64,000 nt of DNA. Source: Cadophora sp. MPI-SDFR-AT-0126. Lineage: Eukaryota > Ascomycota > Leotiomycetes > Helotiales > Ploettnerulaceae. Below the pieces are notes generated by a model. It was not told where the DNA came from and made no database searches. It was given only the letters and a program-made list of their open reading frames with translations. Made by a program: the position numbers and the translations under genes. Below, one piece after another: positions 31,680-43,384 of this stretch; the stretch's first letter is position 1, and each line of letters opens with the position of its first letter. Where the stretch lies: contig JAGMVK010000005.1 of NCBI GenBank assembly GCA_020747065.1, positions 620,001 through 684,000 on the forward strand, written 5' to 3'.

Positions 31680-33290
31680 TCACGAAACATGCCTCCTCTT
31701 GACTATACAAGGCCAATCATGCGGTGCGACCGTGAAATAACTCTCATATCTCCACTCCTTCCCGGGATCCACCAGTTCAATCTCAAAATCCCTCATCAAC
31801 ATCGAGCACGTCTTGTTCAACTCCAACTTCGCAAGATTTTGCCCAGGACACTGATTATAGCCAGCTCCAAACGCAATCATAACGGAATTCATCTTGCCTG
31901 CCCTGGCCGGGTCTAGCCATCTTCTTGGGTTGAAGATCGCGGCGTCATCGCCGAAGAGAGAAGTCATTTGGTGCATGGCCCAGATGTGGACGGAGAGAAT
32001 GGTGCCTGGTTCGAAGCGTCGATTACATATTGTGATACCTTCTGAGGGAGCAACTCTCGTGAGACCGAACCCCACGGGTGGGTGGACGCGGAGAGTTTCC
32101 TTGATACATGCTTGTAAGACAGGTAGGTTTTGTGTCTCCTCGAAAGTCGGTACGTCTGCAAGATGTGCCTCGTCTAGCTCCTTTCTGAGCATCGCCAGCA
32201 TTTCCGGGTCACGGATCATATAATACACGAAAGCCTGGAGAACCGAGCTCACGGTATCAGATCCAGCACCCAAATTACCTACGGCATTTGTAACGATCTC
32301 GATTTCATCCATCCGTTCGGGATGCTTCGATAGCTGGTCTTTCCATTGCTCGAGCATGTCTTTTCTTACCTCTGGGTTTTGCGAGCGTGACTTGATGGCT
32401 GCCATACAGGTGTCGAATACGTGCATTGAAGGTGTGAGGTTGAAATATTCGATTAAAGGGTTGGCAAGGAGGTAGTCATGGGCCCATGGGAAGTGGCCTA
32501 GGATGGAGATGTAAAGTCGTAGGAAGACGTTATTGGCGACTGTATCGCCGATATCTTTCCCTGCCTCCAGAAATCCGAATGTCTGAGAAAAAGTCGCTTC
32601 TCCTAATACATCAAAGGCTAGATAGTTGAACCATTGCTCGAACTTGACTGGAGTCTTTGAAGATCCCAATTTCTCCAGTTGGGTTCGAAGGACCTGGAGT
32701 GCTCCATCGATGAAGGGCTCTGTCTTGATCACGTTCGTGACTGAGTAGCCAGCAGCTAAATTCCTGGCTTTTCGCATATGCTCCGAGCAATGCAGCTCGG
32801 CCATTTGATTTACGTATCGCTTGTCAGGCATACTAAAGATGGCATATGTCGGTCCCTGCAAGAGGCTTCAGCTGGTGTCACCCAAGGTGGGCAGTGCGTG
32901 TAGGTACTTTGTCCATGTGTGACATGAGGATTTGCCGGATGGCAGAAGCATCACAGATGCTGACTTCATTATGCCCGATTCGAACAAATGTCCCTGTAAT
33001 TGGTTCAGCATCTTGAGAACTTGGGATGAACTTGGGAATTTGGGATGAACTTGAGGTGAAAGTGAGGAAGCATGTCGAAATCACGAACCATGTTTCTTGT
33101 GCTGTTTAATAACAGCTTCTTCAACATGACCAGTGTAAATATGCCATAGGTGCCACAGAGAAGCAGAAAATGAAGCCACAAAAGGACCAGGGATGTTGCT
33201 TAGAGGAGAGAAGTACCGCCTCTTAATAAATGTTGTGCCCAGCAAAGCGGCTGCTGCGGCAAGGACGAACTGGATGACAGTCATGGTCAT
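31680..33290 (-). CDS. cytochrome P450 monooxygenase
   Basis: Exons 33290-33089, 32993-32908 and 32855-31680 give 487 residues, a normal microsomal P450 length. An N-terminal hydrophobic segment (VIQFVLAAAAALLGTTFI) anchors it in the ER, and the proline-rich hinge LSNIPGPF follows. The I-helix has NLGAGSDTVSS, the K-helix ETLR is at residues 349-352, NPRRW matches the PERF region, and the heme loop FGAGYNQCPG has its axial cysteine at 432. The general look is that of the pisatin-demethylase-like fungal P450 group. The first intron contains a 19-bp tandem repeat. Its position between a glycosyltransferase and a methyltransferase suggests a role in oxidising a secondary metabolite or detoxifying a plant compound. 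The substrate is unknown. Confidence 0.92.
33018..33055 (-). repeat. 19-bp tandem repeat inside P450 intron 1
   Basis: On the plus strand two adjacent 19-base units (33018-33036 and 33037-33055) share TTGGGATGAACTTG and differ at two positions. They lie wholly in the intron 32994-33088, so unit number could vary without changing the protein. Confidence 0.6.
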
Positions 33291-33647
33291 CTTGTCGTTT
33301 GGCGATTCGCCTCGGCTCCCCGCATCAACTGCTGTGCGATCCAACTAAAATTGATCCAATATCGACACCAGCAAAGAAGCAAAAGCAACGGATAACTTTG
33401 GACGATGAGGTTGACAGCTCAACTACATCTTTTCAACCCACCCTCGGATGAGATAAGACTTCAGGCTAGTGTCCGGCCTATGGGTACTAAATTCTTCCGG
33501 GCTAGACTACGTCGGTTAAGGTTGGCATGTCTAGACTGGCGGGAACACTAGGGAATACCCGAACTTAAAGGGAGCCCTCTCCAGCTTCTGAATGGCTCCC
33601 AGTGTCTCTCCCCTGTGACTGTGGACCATCACACCTCATCCACAACC
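33291..33647. promoter_or_regulatory. divergent promoter, P450 and methyltransferase genes
   Basis: This 357-base spacer lies between two divergent starts, so the two genes may be co-regulated. No clear TATA box is seen. Confidence 0.45.
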
Positions 33648-35045
33648 ATGTGTGAATCAAGCCATGTTGCTCCATCGCCAGACGTACAGGCCCAAGTGCA
33701 GCCAGAGCATGAGGGCGAGGAGGAGCCCATTGAGGCCGATGTATGCGAAGGCCCTCCCTTCCCCTGTGCTTATCTCCTATCTTTCGTGTTTGCTGTTTGC
33801 TGCAGCCAGGACTTCCCCTCACATTCTGACCCTGACCTTGCAATAGATCTTCTCGGATAGCGGATATGACGAGCAGGTAAGAATAAAATCATCTCTACCC
33901 CGCAGACTGACCAACAAGCTGACGAGGGATCGAACAGAGCGTTCGAAGCAGTCTCGAATCCGTCAACTCCTCTACCTTCGACTACCACTACGAGCACGGT
34001 CACCGCTACCATCGAGATGGTCAGACCCTCCTCCCGAATGACGAGACCGAACAAGATCGTCTGGACCTGCAGCACCACATATTCAAACTCGTTCTCGATG
34101 GAGAATTGACCCGCACAAAACTGCCACCGACGACGGCGAAAGTTCTGGACGTTGGGACGGGTACGGGGATCTGGGCGATTGAATTGGGAGACAGTCTGCC
34201 AGCAGCAACCATTATTGGCGTTGATCAGTCACCCATACAACCACAATGGCTACCGCCAAATGTCTCGTTCGAAATCGACGATGTGAATAAACCTTGGCTG
34301 CAGGGAGAGAATTCGTTTGACTTTGTGTACATTCGAACGATGGCGGGGTCTATAACAAGCGTGAGTATTTCAACGACCCCGCAGTTCCATGTTGTAAACT
34401 CTATCTCGAGACGCTGTCACTTGCGCACCATATTTTCTGTCTAATGGCTCTGTACTAATTGCTATCATTGAAGTGGCCCAACCTCCTAAAAGAAGCCTAC
34501 AAAGTCCTCAAACCCGGCGGCTCCCTCGAATTCGTCGAATTCGGTCTCCGCTGGGAATGCATGGACGGGACCTTCAATCCTCAAGGCAACTGCGCAACCT
34601 GGACCCACTCCTTCCACCGCATCGCGACCGAAGTGCTCGGCATGGATTTCGACCCCATCCCCAAAATGCAAGGTTGGCTACAGGAAGCCGGATTCGAGGA
34701 CGTGAAGTTGAAGGATGAGATCGTGCCGATTGGACCGTGGCCGCGAAATAGGAGGCTGAAGGAGATTGGCAGGTACTTTTTGAGTAATATGCTGGAGGGC
34801 GGCGTGGAGAATTATACCTTGATGCTCTTTACAAAGGCAGGGTGGAATGAGACGAGTGTGAGGGCTATGCTTGGGGGTGTAAGGAGGGAGCTGCTTGATC
34901 CGGGGATTCATGCTTTTACTCGGGCGTAAGTTTGGTTTCTCCTTTGCTGTGGGCGCAGAGTGCGTACTGATTGTGTTGCAGCTGGTTTATCACAGGTACC
35001 AAGCCATTTAGTCCTTCAAACCCTAGCAATGATGTAGAGGAGTAG
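33648..35045 (+). CDS. LaeA-like SAM-dependent methyltransferase
   Basis: Five exons (33648-33740, 33847-33876, 33938-34360, 34474-34925, 34982-35045) give 353 residues; the second exon is only 30 nt (IFSDSGYDEQ). SAM-binding motif I is VLDVGTGTGIWAIELGD (from residue 110), followed by IIGVDQSPIQPQWLPPN and by VLKPGGSLEFVEFG. The N-terminal YEHGHRYHRDGQTLLPNDE is the hallmark of the large fungal LaeA-like/TAM-type family. Members include the global regulator LaeA and many enzymes that methylate small molecules. The third intron (34361-34473) ends in TTGAAG, after a strong TACTAAT branch site. Since it is divergent from a P450, a role in metabolite methylation is plausible, but a regulatory role cannot be excluded. 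Confidence 0.9.
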
Positions 35046-35996
35046 GTACGGAACGGGAAGATATTCAAGCCAGATACAGATGGGCCGACAGTACACGGCA
35101 GTCACATCTGGCAGAGAGATGTGGAGCGATCTGGATTTTATGTGGAGATCATTTCAACAGCAATTTCGAGCACTTATAGTCTCGTCATACATTGGGTGAC
35201 ATATGCCAGGCGTTCTAGCGAATTTTGGGGGTAGTCTTCGTTTGGCCTGGGGGAAGGGGTTGGTACTTTTCTGGGGCCATGGGAGAGGGGATGGCGGATT
35301 GATGGCTCATATTTGAATCCGGACCATATGGGAGGGCATATACCAACTGAGTCACCCGCTACCATGAAGAGGGTATGCTGACAGTGAGCGGTTCAAGATC
35401 TATACATTTATACTACATACATATTAAATACATATTTAAAAGTCCTGTCTAATCTTCCAAGTTCACTGAATCTAAGACATGCTATCCATCTGACCAGTCG
35501 GAGTATGGAAATTGCATCATGCTTTACTGGATGCATACTCTTTGCATGGTACCATCCATTGCCTAGTCTCAGAGCCACTGGTATGTATTTGGAGATGCCG
35601 AGGGGAGATTTGAGGGAGAATGTGTTTGCTATGAAAGGACATGGTTGATGTATGATTGGAAGTAGGACGGTAAGCGAACTTTCCAACTAAGTTACCCTTG
35701 CTAATTTGAGCGGAAGATATTCAGATGAGTGAGTGAGAATAACCAAGAAATATTCATTACATATAAAAAAAAAATAACTTTAGTCTAGAGTTTTTGTCTG
35801 TATGACTGTTTGACAGATTGTCTGGCACAAAGGCACAGAGCAGATAGGAACTATGCAAGATACTCCCCGAAAATGAGACGGTAAACCTCCGCAAAACGCC
35901 CTTACTCCGTGATGAATGCTCCGTACACGATACTCGCACATTACTATGTATATGAATCGATTCCACTTTCTTCCTCAACCACACACTGATCTGAGG
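35046..35996. other. convergent intergenic region
   Basis: It is AT-rich at 35400-35440 and 35757-35776, with an A-run at about 35766. No gene is supported. Confidence 0.5.
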
Positions 35997-38156
35997 TTAC
36001 TGTGGCCGCCTAACTCCACTCCTCACACTCAACCGCTCAGACCCCATACTTGGACGAGGCGTAATAGACCTATGCGTTGCCGTCGGCGGCCTCCAGCCAG
36101 TTTGCTCCTCGTGTCCCCCAAAACTAACGGGACTAATACTCGGGTCGCGATAGTGGCTCCCGTGATCCGTGCCGATATGGCTTACGGGACTCGCGCTGCT
36201 GCCTCTCGCATGCATCTGCTCCTTCGAATAGCCGCCCTCGCCATCCCCGGCATCTCTCGCAGTCGCAGCGAGCATATCGAGTTCCGCGGTAAGAGTCGTC
36301 TGGGATTTGATGAATGACCCGCGGTTATCGCCCATAGGTTGGTAGCGCGTCTCGGGGTCCTTGCGGATGACGGAGAGGGTTGAGGCGACGAGGACGATGA
36401 TGAGTAGGATGAAGACGAAGATGACGTTGAGGAAGAAGAAGATCACGCCACAGACGCCGATGAGGAGACCCGGCCCGTCGAACACGTCAGTGAAGATGAG
36501 GAGGAAGACGGCGTTGAGGAACTGCACGGCGCAGATGGCGATGTGCATGCTGTTGGATGTCTTGTCCATGTATGGACGGATTACCGAGACGCCGATGAGG
36601 GCTGCGGCTTCGATTATCAGGAGGACGATAGCTTGCGTGAGGCCTGATTTTTGGGCGAGGCCAATGAAAAAGGATTTTAGGAGGACATAAATGAGAGTGG
36701 GCGCAATGTACCAATAGGCTGAGGCGCGGAACTGGATGAAAAGGAAACCCCATTTCTTGAGGGTCGTGGCATTGGTGTACAGGAGATAGGCGGGCGTTTG
36801 ATGCTTGTGTCCCGAGCGACGAGCAATGGTAATGACATGGAACGCGGCGAGATAGAGAGCGCCGTTCATGCCGATGAAAAAGATGACTGCCATGAATACC
36901 TCAGCTGGGGAGTCGACTTGCGTGAACTCCCAAAGGGAGAGGATCATCATGGGTGCGTAGCCGATGAGAATTAGGCGGAACATAGTGCCCTTCAACATGA
37001 TGCGCCAGTTGTCGTGGAAGTCCTGGAAGCGATTGTTCTGGCTCTCCATCCATCTTGCTCGGATGGCTACGTCGCAAAGGACTTTGAAGAGGAAGATGAC
37101 GAGTAGTGTGAAGAAGCAGAAGATGAAATAGAAGGTCACGCATGTGACATAGAGGTTGGTTGGCTCCATTGGTGCGAGGAAAGCGGCCCGTTGCAGACCA
37201 GTAACAACATAGGCTCCGCCAGCATTGGTGACAACGGTTTGAGTTCGTCGATATATGGCATGTCCTACCTCACTAATGGCTTTCCCACCATAGTTGTCTA
37301 GTCCGCGCTTCGCAATTTGAACCGACTTGCTTCCGAGCGTCACGAGGATGCTCGTTGGTTTGCCTCCAGTTCCTCGTTGGTACCAGGTCGCGAATTTCTG
37401 CAAAAAGCTCACCCTGATGATTCCTACAGACCACATGAAATCCTGAGTCCAGGAGATGACAATGGGTGGGAGAGGCACGGCGCAGAGGCCGATGATGGCG
37501 ATATTCTGGAAATAGCTGAATAGGGCTGTCGCGTAGAGAGAAACATGGGCAGCGGTATTGGTATGGCCAAGACCAGAAACGATAGCTGAGGCCAAAAGTC
37601 CAATGATTGCGATAGCTGCTGTTGCCCACTTTACTGCGGATTGGTTGACAGTCTTGCCGTTTGAAAGACGGAGACGGACACAGCCTAGTCGATGCGAAGC
37701 GATTTGAGAATCACCACGAGCATACATGTTGATCTCAACGACAGCATCCAGATCCGGGATGGTGTACGCGATTCCTGGGATATTTCCGATGGCACTTGTT
37801 GAGATATTTTCAAAGGTCTCGTAGAAGCCAATATCGATGTGTTGTAAGGGGCAAAGCGTTTCCAGGCCTGCATATGTACAGGGATCCAAATTTGTCCTCA
37901 GGAAAGTATAACCATAGGCGGAGGCAGTGACATTAAATGTCACATTACCTTCATGTGTCGACTGGCCATCGAAGGTTAATGATACAGATCTATTCCCAGG
38001 CGTGAAAGCGACGTTGAATAGAGTGGCCGAGATGGTAGAGTTGTCCTGACAGACCTCCAGAGAGGAGGACTGAAAGACACGCTCGGCCGAGCCCAAAGAT
38101 GCCAGCGAAAGTAAGACGGACAGCGCCGCGGCGCCATAGGAAGGGAGGAGGCGCAT
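35997..38156 (-). CDS. Flc/TRP-like membrane protein (putative flavin carrier family)
   Basis: A single exon encodes 719 residues. A signal peptide (about 1-24, ending SLGSAERV) is followed by an ML-like lumenal domain with conserved cysteines (VCQDN, DPCTYAG, ETLCPL, RLGCVR) and several Asn glycosylation sites. About nine transmembrane segments follow in the TRP-like region, then a hydrophilic Ser/Gly/Arg-rich cytosolic tail of about 120 residues. This is the layout of yeast Flc1-3 and fission yeast Pkd2, linked to ER FAD uptake, calcium homeostasis and cell wall maintenance. The family is secure; which of these roles applies here is not. A CACGTG element lies about 110 bases upstream of the ATG. 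Confidence 0.93.
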   Translation of the reverse strand: MRLLPSYGAAALSVLLSLASLGSAERVFQSSSLEVCQDNSTISATLFNVAFTPGNRSVSLTFDGQSTHEGNVTFNVTASAYGYTFLRTNLDPCTYAGLETLCPLQHIDIGFYETFENISTSAIGNIPGIAYTIPDLDAVVEINMYARGDSQIASHRLGCVRLRLSNGKTVNQSAVKWATAAIAIIGLLASAIVSGLGHTNTAAHVSLYATALFSYFQNIAIIGLCAVPLPPIVISWTQDFMWSVGIIRVSFLQKFATWYQRGTGGKPTSILVTLGSKSVQIAKRGLDNYGGKAISEVGHAIYRRTQTVVTNAGGAYVVTGLQRAAFLAPMEPTNLYVTCVTFYFIFCFFTLLVIFLFKVLCDVAIRARWMESQNNRFQDFHDNWRIMLKGTMFRLILIGYAPMMILSLWEFTQVDSPAEVFMAVIFFIGMNGALYLAAFHVITIARRSGHKHQTPAYLLYTNATTLKKWGFLFIQFRASAYWYIAPTLIYVLLKSFFIGLAQKSGLTQAIVLLIIEAAALIGVSVIRPYMDKTSNSMHIAICAVQFLNAVFLLIFTDVFDGPGLLIGVCGVIFFFLNVIFVFILLIIVLVASTLSVIRKDPETRYQPMGDNRGSFIKSQTTLTAELDMLAATARDAGDGEGGYSKEQMHARGSSASPVSHIGTDHGSHYRDPSISPVSFGGHEEQTGWRPPTATHRSITPRPSMGSERLSVRSGVRRPQ

Positions 38157-38264
38157 CGCGAAGATTTGGTGGTATTAGATAGCTACGATGAGAGCTGTGA
38201 GGACTGTTGATCCAAAGAAAATAGATGGATGTGGTAGTTTGAGATGGGAGTGAATAAAGGCGGG

Positions 38265-38270
38265 CACGTG
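38265..38270. promoter_or_regulatory. CACGTG element before the Flc-like gene
   Basis: This palindromic bHLH-type site lies 109 bases before the ATG at 38156 on the minus strand. Confidence 0.35.
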
Positions 38271-39247
38271 GTTTGGTTGTCCAGAGCTCACGACTCACTC
38301 AAGATGCAGGAACGAGTGTGGGGTTAATGAGTGTGAGCTGGGTAGAGTCTGGCTTGATGACTTCGAGTGTCGTATGATGGCTTCAGATCCTGTTTTATTC
38401 CTTGCGTGGTTGTTGCCAGAGCATCTCAAGACTCAGGAGGGCGTATGGAGGAATGGAGCGAGCGTGAGGCCGACGTGGCGAAGGTGGTGGAAGGATGTCG
38501 GACAGACCAGAGGTTAAGATACAGCTCAGACCGTCGAGAAGCAGCACGTCGTCATTGAAGTCGGAGATCCAAGGGTTGACAGTTGTTATGAAGAGAAAGA
38601 TCGAGGGCGAAACGACAACAGGTTTCGCATGTTGTGGTTGATGAGGTGCAGGTGGAGATGGAAGTCCAGTCCTGGGCCTTGTCCTGATGTTGTGGTGTCC
38701 GGCGGTGGCCAAGGTTGAGGGCAGCCTGATGTGAGAAGCTGACTGAGGGGAGGAGAAAAGGGAGGGTGGCAGGGTGGGTGTGCAAAGAAGGCCAAAACTT
38801 GAAAAAATTCATCTCCCTGCACAGCCCCGATCCTCCCGGACGCGGCCAACGAGCGAGATGCCAAGCACGACCAGTCAGCCAAATTCAGTCAGGCCGATGC
38901 GGATAAGCTCGTATTCTCGCTCTGGCTGGCTCGCTTATCTGGCCGCTACAGCATAAAGTCCCAAGTCAACTTAGTCAAGTGCAGCGGACCTGGGGAAATG
39001 GCAGGGAAGGGCAGGGAAGGGCTGCTGGGAAAGACTGCACACTGCATTCCCAGCAACCCAGATTCCTGCCCTGGTGCTGCGTATTATGCCCACCTGGGTT
39101 TAGAAGACTTCTGGAGTGAGTGCAATTACGTAGTAGACTTTACTCAACGGAGTGGAGTGATCACCAGATTATCAGACTGCAGGTGCAGCACTGTTGCAGC
39201 GACTGAACAGCCTTTCATGCTGCTGCGTGGTGATGTTGCTTTCACAA

Positions 39248-39270
39248 CTCTCTCTCTCTCTTTCTCTCTT
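39248..39270. repeat. CT dinucleotide repeat
   Basis: This near-perfect pyrimidine tract of CT units with one TTT interruption lies in the promoter region of the GH76 gene. Confidence 0.7.
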
Positions 39271-40073
39271 ACTTCAGTCAGGGGTAACTTCACTTATTTT
39301 CTCGTAAGCATCGCATCGCATCCACTATTTGGCGCCCTGGACGGATCCACGAAGGCAGGTTGGTTGCATTGCATCTGTTCGAGAACACGAGGGATCTTTA
39401 AATTACCCATCAACGGCTGCGCCCCGCTGAATTCCCGCCCTGAACGAAGTCATTGCCGCCTCTCTTTGTTCGTGATCTCGTGTCATTGGACGCCCACACA
39501 TCTCGTCTTTCTTCCTTTCCCCTCTTCTAAATCCCATTCTCCGTATTTCTTTCATCCACAACTCAGCTCATCTTGGCACTCGGCACCACCGTACGACTGG
39601 AATGCGCGATCCATATTTGGAGGGGCAACATCAAGAGGCACCACTTTCGCACCAAAAAAAACACCGAGCCGGCGCTGGTCGATGAATTAAACTTATTTTA
39701 GCAGCACCCCACTCACCTCACCACCCGAAGCTCCTTATTCACGATCCCTTGACTTGACTCCTTTAGGCTCTTGTTCCTGTTACAGTAATTGCGGCACGCA
39801 TCTCGCACCATAAATACGAAGGTGGGCAAAATTCTGCTGGCTCCTGCGCTGCGTCATCTTACGAGGTTCGGCCAATCCGCCAAGTCGATTTTTGGCTCTG
39901 TCAGCCTTCTACACGCTCCACGCCTGCATCGAGGCGAAAGTTGCATCTTGAGACAACCTCATTTTTACAACGCCGTCAACACCACCCCAACCTCGCGCCC
40001 ATACAACAAAAGCACCTCTTCTCCAGATCCACTCGCTCATCTGGAGTATTGAGAGTCGTCGGATAATGAGCAG

Positions 40074-41828
40074 ATGATGGTGCGCTTCACACTGTCCGCG
40101 CTGGTGCTGGCGCTTTCTGCTTGGAATTATGGAGTCGCCGGCATCGACCTCGACATCGAATCTGAGGGTGAGTGCGATCAAATTATCCATATCGGACAGT
40201 CCAAGATTATCAGTAGCTGAAATCGATTTTCAGACTCGATCAAGTCGGTCGTAAAGACGATTGCAGCAGACATGTATGAGTACTATTCAGCGACTCCAGG
40301 CGTGATCATCTCCAACATTCCAGGTCAACTACCAGGTCCCCCTCCAACCCCCTCAGTAACCAATGCTGGGTACTTCTGGTGGGAAGCGGGAGCCATGTTT
40401 GGTAGCTTGATCGACTACTGGTATTACACTGGTGATGACACTTACAATAATGCGACATTTGATGCTCTACAACACCAGGCTGGCCCAAAACACAACTACT
40501 TCCCCGATAACCAGACCTTGGGCATGGGAAACGATGATCAAGGTACGAGTCCCCAACTTCAAGCAGAGCAACTCGCATTTCTGCCATGTCACGTGATATT
40601 TACAAAGTTTAGGTTTCTGGGCCATGTCTGCCATGACTGCCGCCGAGCTTGGTTTCCGTGACGCTGAAGAAGGTCAGCCACAATGGGTTGCTCTCGTCCA
40701 AGCTGTGTACAACATGCAGCGAGCGAAGATCGACGACACATGCAACGGCGGTCTTCGCTGGCAAGCACTAGAATTCTTGAACGGGTATGACTACAAGAAC
40801 TCCATCTCGAATGGATGCTTCTTCAATATCGCTTCCAGACTAGCCTTATACACTGGAAATTCCTCATATGCTGATGAAGCTGAAGTCATCTGGGAATGGA
40901 TGGAGGGCGTCGGCTTCATGGACGCCAAGTACAACGTCTATGACGGTGCTGGAGTCAAGAACGGCGCCAACTGCACGGAAATTTACAAGGCACAGTTCTC
41001 GTACAATGCAGGCGTGTTCCTTCATGGGGCAGCTGCCATGTATAAATTTGTGAGTATCTGATACCTATGCCTCAGTTGTCCATTTATCATTCCCCAAAGC
41101 CACATCCTAGTTCCTTGTCCTACTATTAACCAACCCCATGCTACTGTTTCCCATCCCCTACCTCCCTTCCATCTCACCATAACCTCAGCCTCGTATATCC
41201 CCACACATGTCACCTACTGACATCGCTCCAGACAAACGGCAGTGCCATCTGGCAAACCCGCCTTCAAGGCCTCCTTACCCAAACCATCGCCATTTTCTTC
41301 CCGGACGGAATCTGCTACGAAGTCGCCTGCGAAAAAGCCCTCGTCCACTGCACAATCGACATGCTTTCTTACAAAGCATACCTGACCCGCTGGATGGCCG
41401 CCTCCACTAAACTCGCCCCCTTCATAACCGACACCGTCATGCCAGTGCTGAAATCCTCTGCAATCGCCGCCGCAAAGCAATGTTCCGGGTCACCAGCCGA
41501 CCGCCCCAACGGCCGCATGTGTGGGCTTAGTTGGAGTGAAGGTACGGTATGGGACGGTACGAGTGGTGTGGGACAGGAGATGGCCGCTATGCAGGTCATT
41601 CAGGCGAATTTGATTCAGCAGGCTAGAGAGCCCTTGACAAATTTGACAGGTGGAACGAGTAAGGGCGACCCAGGAGCTGGAACGGGTGATCCTGCTGGTA
41701 CCGATCCGACGGTGCTGGAACCGCTTACTACGGGCGATAAGGCTGGCGCAGGGATCTTGACAGCAGTGGTGGCGGCGATCATTTTGAGTGGGCTTGTATG
41801 GATTAGTTTGCCGGATGGCAATGTTTGA
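40074..41828 (+). CDS. GH76 alpha-1,6-mannanase family protein, Dfg5/Dcw1-like, GPI-anchored
   Basis: Exons are 40074-40167, 40234-40542, 40613-41049 and 41232-41828, giving 478 residues. A signal peptide (about 1-23) is followed by the GH76 domain with GYFWWEAGAMFGSLIDYW and the paired catalytic aspartates Asp132-Asp133 in MGNDDQ, next to GFWAMSAMTAAE. Then come CNGGLRW and SNGCFFNIASRLALYT, as in the family. A Gly/Thr/Pro-rich linker and a C-terminal hydrophobic segment (AGILTAVVAAIILSGLVW) fit a GPI-attachment signal. Yeast Dfg5 and Dcw1 are thought to transfer GPI proteins from the plasma membrane to cell wall glucan by acting on the GPI glycan. The same role at the outer plasma membrane is likely here. 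Confidence 0.93.
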
Positions 41829-42300
41829 GTGGAAGAAAGCGGAGTAGACGAGGAATGGAGGAAGGACGTGGAGTAAATTACCCTGGATGGATGTACATTT
41901 CGGAGTATGATGGTTGGACACGTACAAACAGTATTTGCTTGCTTTGCCTTGCGGTGTCATTTAGAGTACATTTTGTCTCTGAAATTTAATCATGTGAATT
42001 GAAGTGAACGGAGAAACGCTTTCTCTAGATGTCTTGCGGTCTTTGGATATCAACAAATGCTACTACCCTACCGTGCCTCATTCTTACGTTCTGCTATGCT
42101 GCGATATGTATGGAGTTAAAATTGTAGACTTCGCTCGAGATCTGTGTAGTTGGGGGAGATACTCGCTTAGTTCTTTGTTGACAAATATCCCATCTCTTTA
42201 TCGCAGAAAGACGTTACCTCGCTTCGCAGCACATCACAACACAAGCTTAAAACTCTATTCATCCCGCCCTACAATCTTACCATACAACCGGCCACCTGAC
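41829..42300. other. convergent intergenic region
   Basis: No gene is supported; the frame reading into the SDR gene from this side is its antisense shadow. Confidence 0.5.
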
Positions 42301-43384
42301 TCAATCCTCCCCAGTCCTACTCCAAATCATCTCCGTCCCATCCAAATTCTCCCTCAAACTCTTCAACTTAACCTCCCACCTCTCACTCCCATCCCTGCCC
42401 AGCGGCAACCTCAAATACTCCCCCATCCCCTCCGCCCACCCCGTCCCCTCCACAACATCAAAAATCGCCTTCGCACCCTTCGCCACATCCCCCATCTTCC
42501 CCTCAAACCCCTTCATCCCCTTCCCCTCCCCCTCTCCACGCATACTCAACACGCCCCCAAGCACCCCCTCCACTTCACTCCCCCTATAATCCCCGGGCAG
42601 TTCCATCTCCGGCAGGACAAGATTATCCGCGAAGTTCGTGCGGAATGCCCCCGGTTCGACGAGTAGTACGCGGATGTTGAACGGTTTGAGTTCGGAGTAT
42701 AACGCTTCGGAGAATGCTTCGAGTGCGAATTTGGAGGCGGAGTAGAGGGAGCGGGATGGTTTGGCTTCGATCCCGGCGGTGGAGGAGATGTTGATTAGGG
42801 TCCCGGAGCGGCGGGTGCGCATGGAAGGGATGAGGAGCCGGGTTAGGGAGAGGGGGGCGAGGAAGTTGGTGTGCATGATGGAGAGGCATTCTGCTGCGCT
42901 GGCGTTTGGGGTTGGGCTCGTTAGCTTTTTGGCCATGTTGAGAGAGCTCTTTCTTGGTGTTGAGTGGATTACAACTGGTTGGCGGGAGATCTCACCTGAA
43001 ACATTCGAAGGCACCTAAGAGTGCGTAGCCGGCGTTGTTCACTAGGACGTCGATTATGCCGTGGATGGCTGTGGCGCGCTCGATGAAGGAGGCGAGTTCG
43101 GACTCGGGACTGCAGATGTCGAGGGTGAGCCAGGTGCCGCCGAGGTTCTGGACTTGGGTGACTAGGTCGGGGGTTTTGGAGGGGTTCTGGGTGGGTTGTT
43201 AGGATTTGTGTTTGTGTGTGGTGAGGAGGGAACTGAAGGGTAGAGCATGACATACGCGAGATGTGGCGATGACCTTGTGTCCAGCGTTCAGGACGTGCAG
43301 GGCGAGTGCGAGACCGAAGCCGGAGGAACAGCCGGTTATGAGCCAGACTTTTGGTGGTGGTGTGGTGGTCGTGGTGGTGGACAT
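42301..43384 (-). CDS. classical short-chain dehydrogenase/reductase
   Basis: Exons 43384-43256, 43186-42996 and 42898-42301 give 305 residues. The cofactor motif TGCSSGFG is at residues 17-24, NNAG near 93-96, the catalytic serine in INISSTAG (about 146) and the catalytic pair Tyr159/Lys163 in YSASK, followed by FALEAFSEALYSELKPF. The arginine ending exon 1 (ATSR) fits NADP preference. The downstream LLVEPGAFRTNF is usual for this class of classical SDRs (oxidoreductases near 17-beta-HSD-like and 1-acyl-DHAP-reductase-like groups). The N terminus has a run of six threonines followed by three prolines, from an ACC-type repeat. There is no signal peptide. The substrate is unknown and the neighbours give no hint. 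Confidence 0.92.

Larger units (their letters stand above)
38157..40073. promoter_or_regulatory. long divergent promoter region, Flc-like and GH76 genes
   Basis: No gene is supported in 1.9 kb. It contains CACGTG at 38265-38270, a 10-bp unit repeated in tandem at 39000-39019 (GGCAGGGAAG twice) and a CT-repeat at 39248-39270. Pyrimidine-rich stretches toward 39500-40050 look like the long leader and promoter of the GH76 gene. The great length between two wall-related genes suggests complex regulation. Confidence 0.45.
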
